A DNA stretch of 64,000 nt from JABMMZ01 sp964438995 (GTDB lineage Bacteria; Bacteroidota; Bacteroidia; NS11-12g; UBA955). The stretch's first letter is position 1. Every line of letters begins with the position of its first letter. The DNA lies in the NCBI GenBank assembly GCA_964438995.1, contig CAYTMQ010000013.1, forward strand, positions 13,216 to 77,215. Direction: 5' to 3'. Positions 59,038 through 64,000 of this stretch are shown one piece after another. The position numbers were made by a program, and so were the translations under genes. Below the pieces are notes generated by a model. That model searched no databases, was not told the DNA's origin, and saw nothing but the letters and a program-made list of their open reading frames with translations.

Positions 59038-60609
59038 ATGAAAAGACGTTCATTTTTAAAAGCAGTTAGTGCCGTTACATTGCCCTTAACGGTAGACAAC
59101 ATGAGCCTTTCTGCAATGGCTCCACAAAACACATTGGCAAGGTTATTGGCAATGGCTACTTCAACAGATAATGTTATTGTTATAATTGATTTAAACGGTG
59201 GCAATGATGGCTTAAACACAGTCATTCCTTTAGATCAGTATGCCAATTTAAGTAAAGCCAGAAACAATGTATTAATACCAGAGAACAAAGTATTAAGTTT
59301 AAATGGAACTACAAAAACCGGTTTACATCCGTCATTAAGTGGTTTAAGAAATTTATACAATAATGGAAAGCTACACATAATTCAAAATGTTGGATATGAA
59401 AATCAAAATTATTCTCATTTTAGAAGCTCTGATATATGGTTTACAGCAAGTGACTCTAACGAATATCTAAGCTCTGGATTGGGAGGCAGATATTTAAATT
59501 TAGAATATCCAGGATTCCCAGATGGATATCCAAATGTTGATGTTCCAGACCCATTGGGTATTCAAGTTGGAAGTCTATTAAGTGTTTTTTTCCAAGGACC
59601 AACAGCGCAAATGGGTATAGCAATCAATAATCCTGATGATGTGTTTAATCTTGTACCAGGCATAGCAGATACTGCTCCTTCTGGCTACCCTGGAGATCAA
59701 TTAAACTACATTAGATTGGTTGCTCAACAAACTAGTAGTTACACGAAAACCATAAGTGATGCAGCCAAAAAAGTTACCACACAAGGCACTTATCCTGATA
59801 CAGATTTAGCTCGACAATTAAAAGTTGTTGCAAAACTTATTGCTGGAGGTTTAAAAACTAGATTATATATGGTATCTATTGGCGGCTTTGATACCCACAG
59901 CGTTCAAACTGAAAAATCTGATACTACAAAAGGTATTCACGCTAATTTACTTTCAACATTAAATGATGCGATTGTGGCATTTCAAAATGATCTAGAGGGA
60001 CTTAATATAGCTGATAGAGTTGTTGGAATGACTGTTAGTGAATTTGGAAGAAGAATTAAAAGTAACGATAGTCAAGGTACTGATCATGGCGCAGCTGCTC
60101 CACAATTTATTTTTGGCAAACCTGTTGATGGGGGTAAAATATCTGGCAATAATCCTTCAATTCCTTCTACTGTGACTGTAGACAACAATCTTGACAAAGA
60201 ACATGATTATAGAAGTTTATACGCTACCTTATTAAGAGATTGGTTATGTTTAAGTGATGAAGATGTTCAGACTGTTTTACAAGAACAGTTTCCTATTTTA
60301 CCGTTTATTAAAAATTCTTGTAGCACCTCTGGCGTATATCATCTTAAACATGAAGGCAACCCATTATTATCATGTTGGCCAAACCCATTCTCAAATGATA
60401 TTCAATTAAATTACAAAGGAGACAGTTCACATACAATTATTGAATTGACAGACTATAGTGGAAGGGTTCTAATGAAGCTTATTGATGAAGATCCAGACAA
60501 CTCTATTCATTCAAAACAATTTAATTTGTCTCATTTACCATCTGGGCAATATATCATGAGATATATAAGCCTGCATCATATGCAAAGTATTTTTGTAACC
60601 AAGATTTAA
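59038..60609 (+). CDS. DUF1501 domain-containing protein with Tat-like signal and T9SS sorting domain
   Basis: 523 residues. The N-terminus MKRRSFLKAVSAVTLPLTVDN has a twin-arginine motif (RRSFLK). The central domain is DUF1501 (sulfatase/alkaline-phosphatase superfamily): VIIDLNGGNDGLNTVIPL near 47, HFRSSDIWFTAS, GGFDTHSVQ near 285, MTVSEFGRRIKSN near 333 and GTDHGAAAPQF near 347. The last ~85 residues (CWPNPFSNDIQLNYKG, DYSGRVLMKL, SGQYIMRYI) form a type A T9SS C-terminal domain. It works with the DUF1800 partner upstream; substrate unknown. Confidence 0.88.
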   Translation: MKRRSFLKAVSAVTLPLTVDNMSLSAMAPQNTLARLLAMATSTDNVIVIIDLNGGNDGLNTVIPLDQYANLSKARNNVLIPENKVLSLNGTTKTGLHPSLSGLRNLYNNGKLHIIQNVGYENQNYSHFRSSDIWFTASDSNEYLSSGLGGRYLNLEYPGFPDGYPNVDVPDPLGIQVGSLLSVFFQGPTAQMGIAINNPDDVFNLVPGIADTAPSGYPGDQLNYIRLVAQQTSSYTKTISDAAKKVTTQGTYPDTDLARQLKVVAKLIAGGLKTRLYMVSIGGFDTHSVQTEKSDTTKGIHANLLSTLNDAIVAFQNDLEGLNIADRVVGMTVSEFGRRIKSNDSQGTDHGAAAPQFIFGKPVDGGKISGNNPSIPSTVTVDNNLDKEHDYRSLYATLLRDWLCLSDEDVQTVLQEQFPILPFIKNSCSTSGVYHLKHEGNPLLSCWPNPFSNDIQLNYKGDSSHTIIELTDYSGRVLMKLIDEDPDNSIHSKQFNLSHLPSGQYIMRYISLHHMQSIFVTKI

Positions 60610-60669
60610 AACAAAAATGGAAAGTAGTTTTATGCTTAAGTTATAAGCAGAACTCAGCTCAGCTTATAC

Positions 60670-61602
60670 CTACTTCACCACCAATTTCCTGCCCAATTTT
60701 AGAATGGTGGTAGGCTTGATGTGGTTGAGTTTGCAAAGCTTTGCAACTGTCGTTTTGTTTTTACGTGCTATTGCGCTTAAGGTATCACCCTGCTTTACTG
60801 TGTGGTATTTTTTGGTTTTCTTGACAGTTTTATAATGGTCCTCTGAGAACGTGTGCTCTTCTTGTCTTTGTTTCTTTACAAGCTTATGGTTGTCAAACGT
60901 TGTACTGTCTATCATCACTTCGTTGTTCAACAAAGAAAATGTCTCGAAAGCAATGAATTTTGCTGGGTCTATTGGTTGACCCATAAAACGAATTTCGAAG
61001 TGTAAATGCGATCCAAAACTATGACCTGTATTGCCTCCTAAACCTATTGTCTGACCAGCCTTCACAGGTGTTCCTGGCTCTACCAATACTTTAGATAAAT
61101 GACCATACAAACTCTCTAATCCATTGTGATGTCTTACTACCACCATGTTGCCATAGCCGTAATAATACCTCGACATTCTTACAACGCCATCAAATGCTGA
61201 TACTACAGTATCTCCAGTTTCTAAGTCAATGTCAACGCCTTGGTGGGCTCTGCCATGTCTCGGACCGTAGTTAGATGTTACAATGTTTGCTACTGGCATT
61301 ACAAATCCTAAAGAATCTCCTGTCAAACACAAACTCACCGGTTGTTTGAAACTGAAGTAATCGTAAGAATATGGATTAAGCACTTCAGTATCCCATGTTT
61401 TCATGTAAATGTCCCATGCTGTACTGAAAGTAGAATCGAAATTTGAACCAATCTTAAGTGACTCGCCAGAGGCATCTCCACCGTCGTTTAAATTCAAATT
61501 AAGGATGTTGTGAATGTTGTGCGCGTCGATATAGCCTGTTCCAATGAAGAACAAACCAATGAAAACCAGAAACTTATATATCTTTGATCTTGATACGCGC
61601 AT
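60670..61602 (-). CDS. M23 peptidase with C-terminal LysM domain
   Basis: 310-residue exported cell-wall protein. Signal sequence FLVFIGLFFIGTGYIDA; M23 (LytM) domain about 105-215 with NYGPRHGRAHQGVDID (first metal His and Asp) and GHSFGSHLHFEIRF (H-x-H), so the zinc site is intact. LysM at 265-310 (YHTVKQGDTLSAIARKNKT) binds peptidoglycan. Likely a DD-endopeptidase or an activator of division hydrolases. Its 5' end overlaps ribF by 29 bp, giving an unusual join of cell-wall and cofactor genes. Confidence 0.9.
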   Translation of the reverse strand: MRVSRSKIYKFLVFIGLFFIGTGYIDAHNIHNILNLNLNDGGDASGESLKIGSNFDSTFSTAWDIYMKTWDTEVLNPYSYDYFSFKQPVSLCLTGDSLGFVMPVANIVTSNYGPRHGRAHQGVDIDLETGDTVVSAFDGVVRMSRYYYGYGNMVVVRHHNGLESLYGHLSKVLVEPGTPVKAGQTIGLGGNTGHSFGSHLHFEIRFMGQPIDPAKFIAFETFSLLNNEVMIDSTTFDNHKLVKKQRQEEHTFSEDHYKTVKKTKKYHTVKQGDTLSAIARKNKTTVAKLCKLNHIKPTTILKLGRKLVVK

Positions 61603-62506
61603 TCTTTTCGTCGAGGCGCAAATTTAGTGATAATTCTTCAATATTTTCAAACTTTTTTTCATCCCTCAAACGGGTTATCATCAATATTTCGATAGAATCA
61701 CCGTAAATATCCTCTGAAAAGTCGAATATGTGCACTTCTACACTGAAATCTTTTCCGGGTATTGTTGGATTGTTGCCAATGTTCATCATCCCTCCGTATT
61801 CTTTTCCTCTTACTCTGCATTTAACTGCATATACACCAATGGCTGGAACGAGTTTATAGGTCTCCCTTATTTCGATATTGGCAGTTGGGTAACCCAATTG
61901 TCTTCCCAATTGCATCCCTTTAACAACAATGCCACTAAAATTGTACGGTCGACCCAAATATTTGCACGCAGTTTCTACTTCTCCTGCCAATAAAGCATTT
62001 CTGATTTTGGTACTGCTTACAGTGATTTCATCTATGTCTTCTGCAGCAATTTCTAACACTTCGTATTTGTAGTGCTCTTGATGCTTCTTTAGAACATTGA
62101 TATCACCTTCCCTATTTCTACCAAATCTGTGGTCATACCCTACTATGGCAATGTGAATATTGAGTCGGTTGACCAATATTTCTCTTATATAATCTTCAGG
62201 TAAAATATTGCTGAACTCCTTGGTAAACGGCAGAACGATAACATTATCGATATGACATCTAGCAAATAGCTCCAGTTTTTCGTCCAATGTTTGAAGGAGT
62301 TTCAATTGATTGTCATCCGGAAACAGAAACAATCTTGGATGAGGCCAAAATGTTAATACAACTGTCTCTCCATTTCGTTTATCTGCCAACTCTGTCATTT
62401 GAGCTAGTATCTGTTGGTGACCGATGTGCACACCATCAAAAGTACCTTGTGTGAACACGGTATTTTTAAATTCAGGTAAAGATTCTAGCGAATGAAAGAC
62501 TCTCAT
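61574..62506 (-). CDS. ribF: Bifunctional riboflavin kinase/FMN adenylyltransferase
   Basis: About 310 residues from ATG 62506 (MRVFHSLESLPEF), placed directly after the truB stop; the longer reading to 62572 lies inside truB. FAD synthetase domain (1-185) with TQGTFDGVHIGHQQIL and VVGYDHRFGRNREGD, then the riboflavin kinase domain (about 190-305) with QLGYPTANIEI, GGMMNIGNNPT and DFSEDIYGDSIEI. It makes FMN and FAD in the cytoplasm. Part of the minus-strand run truB-ribF-M23. Confidence 0.94.
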   Translation of the reverse strand: MRVFHSLESLPEFKNTVFTQGTFDGVHIGHQQILAQMTELADKRNGETVVLTFWPHPRLFLFPDDNQLKLLQTLDEKLELFARCHIDNVIVLPFTKEFSNILPEDYIREILVNRLNIHIAIVGYDHRFGRNREGDINVLKKHQEHYKYEVLEIAAEDIDEITVSSTKIRNALLAGEVETACKYLGRPYNFSGIVVKGMQLGRQLGYPTANIEIRETYKLVPAIGVYAVKCRVRGKEYGGMMNIGNNPTIPGKDFSVEVHIFDFSEDIYGDSIEILMITRLRDEKKFENIEELSLNLRLDEKNARIKIKDI

Positions 62507-62507
62507 A

Positions 62508-63191
62508 TTAGAAGCCGCAAAGTTCTTGAAATTCTTCGATTTTAAAAGCTTTATCGATATGAAATTCTCCAATTTCGGTTCTGCGTAAGTCGGTTAAGTA
62601 ACAACCACTGTTTAGACTCTGACCAAAATCGTGAGCCAATGTTCTGATGTAAGTGCCTTTGCTACACTTTACCTCAAATTGTATATGCGGTAATTTGCCA
62701 GAAATTGCAAAATCGTAAATTTTTATGACCCTGCTTTTGATTTCAACTTCCTCTCCATTTCTTGCAAATTTGTAAGCTCTAGTACCATTTATTTTTACGG
62801 CCGAATATACAGGAGGTGTCTGCACCACATCACCTGTCATAGCCTTTACGGCAGCTTGTAATTGTGAATCTCCAATATGTTGATAGTCGTACTCAGCATC
62901 GAATTCTGTTTCCAAATCAAACGATGGTGTGGTTTTACCAAAATTAAAAACTCCAGTATATACTTTGTACATATCCTGAATTTGTTCAATCATTTTGGTG
63001 CACTTTCCGGTACAAATAATGAGCATACCAGTTGCCAATGGGTCGAGTGTACCAGCATGACCGACTCTAGAGGCTTTTGTGAAATACTTTACTTTTTTTA
63101 CCAGTTTAAAAGACGACCAATGCTCTGGCTTATCAAATAGAAGAACAGCTCCAGTTTTTAATCTTTCCTTGTCAAAGTTATCTGCCGTCAT
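62508..63191 (-). CDS. truB: tRNA pseudouridine(55) synthase TruB
   Basis: Forms pseudouridine 55 in the T loop of tRNAs. The start is taken at ATG 63191 (MTADNFDKERLKTGAVLLFDKP), giving 227 residues; ATG 63242 or an earlier codon is possible but would overlap the upstream gene. GHAGTLDPLATGMLIICTGK holds the catalytic Asp (GTLDPLATG). DVVQTPPVYSAVKINGTRAYKFAR and KCSKGTYIRTLAHDFG match the family. Typical short Bacteroidota form without a long PUA tail. The truB-ribF order is widely conserved. Confidence 0.93.
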   Translation of the reverse strand: MTADNFDKERLKTGAVLLFDKPEHWSSFKLVKKVKYFTKASRVGHAGTLDPLATGMLIICTGKCTKMIEQIQDMYKVYTGVFNFGKTTPSFDLETEFDAEYDYQHIGDSQLQAAVKAMTGDVVQTPPVYSAVKINGTRAYKFARNGEEVEIKSRVIKIYDFAISGKLPHIQFEVKCSKGTYIRTLAHDFGQSLNSGCYLTDLRRTEIGEFHIDKAFKIEEFQELCGF

Positions 63192-63219
63192 TAAATAATC
63201 GGCAATACTTTTCACTTCC

Positions 63220-64000
63220 TCATTGTTTACTGAAACTTCCATTAATTGTTTGTTGACCGGCAATTGTGATGTTATAAAAATAAATTCCTACCTGATAATT
63301 GGATACATTGATGATGGCTTTTTGTTTACCAGCAATTTGAGCTTCCTTAAACGTTTCGACTGTTTTACCTGTTGCATCTGTTATGGTTAATACCACTTCC
63401 GCGTCCTGTTGAATATCGAATGGAATACTTAAAAAATTCACCACTGGGTTGGGATAAACAGGCTCAATATTGTTGATTTGTTTGGCATCAACACCAACAG
63501 CAGGATCATTCATTTGAATTTTACTGATCCAAGTGCCTACAGTATTGGTTGTTCTTCCATAAGAGCCAATCAACCAAAATTCATTAGGGTTGTTGTATCG
63601 TCTTTGAATCGCTGTGTAATCTCCCCATCTTTCAACAGAGTCAATGATAAAGCTATTGATATAACCCTCTCCTTGTTTGGTCATTAACAATTTAGAATAC
63701 TCACCATTGTTATCGAAATACACCACAGAAGTACCAGGCAATGTGTATTCGCTGCTATGAGAGAACGTAATTAAACTCTGTCTTCCAAACGTGTTGTTTC
63801 CTGCATGCACTATTGTTGGATATGCTATATCTAAGCTATCGTATGAAATAATATTTGCCGTAATTGTTGGATTTGTTGAGGCAGGAAATTGCACCACACC
63901 ATGAAACACAGAAGACCTTCCATTCACTGGATTTCTAGAGGTTTGAACGTATTGAATTTTGTTGTTGACATAAAATGCACCTAACACTCTAGCATCATTG
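63220..64000 (-). CDS. T9SS-sorted secreted protein, 5' end outside the window
   Basis: At least 260 residues; the frame is open to the window edge, so the N-terminus and signal peptide are not seen. The last ~85 residues (IEPVYPNPVVNFLSIPFDI, LTITDATGKTVETF, GIYFYNITIAG, NGSFSKQ) are a type A T9SS C-terminal domain. The visible upstream part has beta strands (TVVHAGNN-like, FWLIGSYGRTTNTVGTWISKI) reminiscent of propeller-type proteins, but no domain is certain. Confidence 0.75.
   Translation of the reverse strand, partial: NDARVLGAFYVNNKIQYVQTSRNPVNGRSSVFHGVVQFPASTNPTITANIISYDSLDIAYPTIVHAGNNTFGRQSLITFSHSSEYTLPGTSVVYFDNNGEYSKLLMTKQGEGYINSFIIDSVERWGDYTAIQRRYNNPNEFWLIGSYGRTTNTVGTWISKIQMNDPAVGVDAKQINNIEPVYPNPVVNFLSIPFDIQQDAEVVLTITDATGKTVETFKEAQIAGKQKAIINVSNYQVGIYFYNITIAGQQTINGSFSKQ

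Overview
The window is about 64 kb of a low-GC chromosome from a member of the Bacteroidota. Several independent signals point there: Bacteroidetes-type promoters (TTTG, about 19-20 nt, then TAnnTTTG), three proteins with type IX secretion (Por) C-terminal domains and one with a gliding-motility-associated C-terminal domain, small lipoproteins starting MKK...C, a Bacteroidetes-style YebC, and the holA/HsdR_N neighbour pair. No rRNA gene is present, so I do not place it below phylum. Most of the window is ordinary chromosomal housekeeping. No prophage, integron, IS element or CRISPR array was recognised.

Layout. 0-3.3 kb: CcoI-type copper ATPase with a universal stress protein (minus). 3.5-8.2 kb: paaABC without paaDE, yebC, a second Usp protein and a BadF/GlcNAc-kinase-like ATPase. 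8.2-10.2 kb: ZIP transporter, PAP2 phosphatase, methyltransferase (minus). 10.3-15.4 kb: two lipocalin-like lipoproteins, pyrophosphatase, GH16 glucanase, GlcD-like flavoprotein, dnaN. 15.7-24 kb: chromate transporter, queA, trmN6-like, terC, a FemAB/GNAT-like protein, HsdR_N protein, holA. 24-31 kb: a secreted Asp-box protein, then a Sfp-type phosphopantetheinyl transferase with a one-module NRPS (C-A-T-TE). 31.8-40 kb: acs, a 1421-residue PKD surface protein, FMN reductase, GNAT, pirin. 40.1-48.8 kb: TacAT-type toxin-antitoxin pair, ruvC, envelope genes, lptC, coaX, birA, rsfS.

The most unusual part is 48.9-52.7 kb, which is dominated by tRNA-derived sequence. A promoter at 48917-48947 drives a degenerate tRNA-Val-like copy and an intact tRNA-Val(UAC). 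A GIY-YIG nuclease gene follows, and its stop codon lies in a second tRNA-like copy with the same abnormal anticodon arm. Next is a divergently transcribed WYL-domain regulator. Between it and an RtcB RNA ligase gene lie two matching 19-bp palindromes, each 10 nt upstream of one of two divergent -7 boxes, then a strong hairpin, an interrupted tRNA-like RNA and a divergent tRNA-Pro(UGG)-like gene. I read this as a candidate regulated RNA-repair module with dedicated tRNA-like RNAs; its novelty could not be checked here.

52.7-57 kb carries two tandem VWA-domain paralogues sharing a 146-nt identical block. 57.4-60.6 kb has a DUF1800/DUF1501 secreted pair. 60.7-64 kb has an M23/LysM peptidase, ribF, truB and a truncated T9SS cargo gene at the window edge. 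Short palindromic repeats with a conserved RGTTACAT tail occur at 18.4, 38.9-39.05 and 40.95 kb, and a different 45-bp tandem palindrome lies at 22.3 kb.
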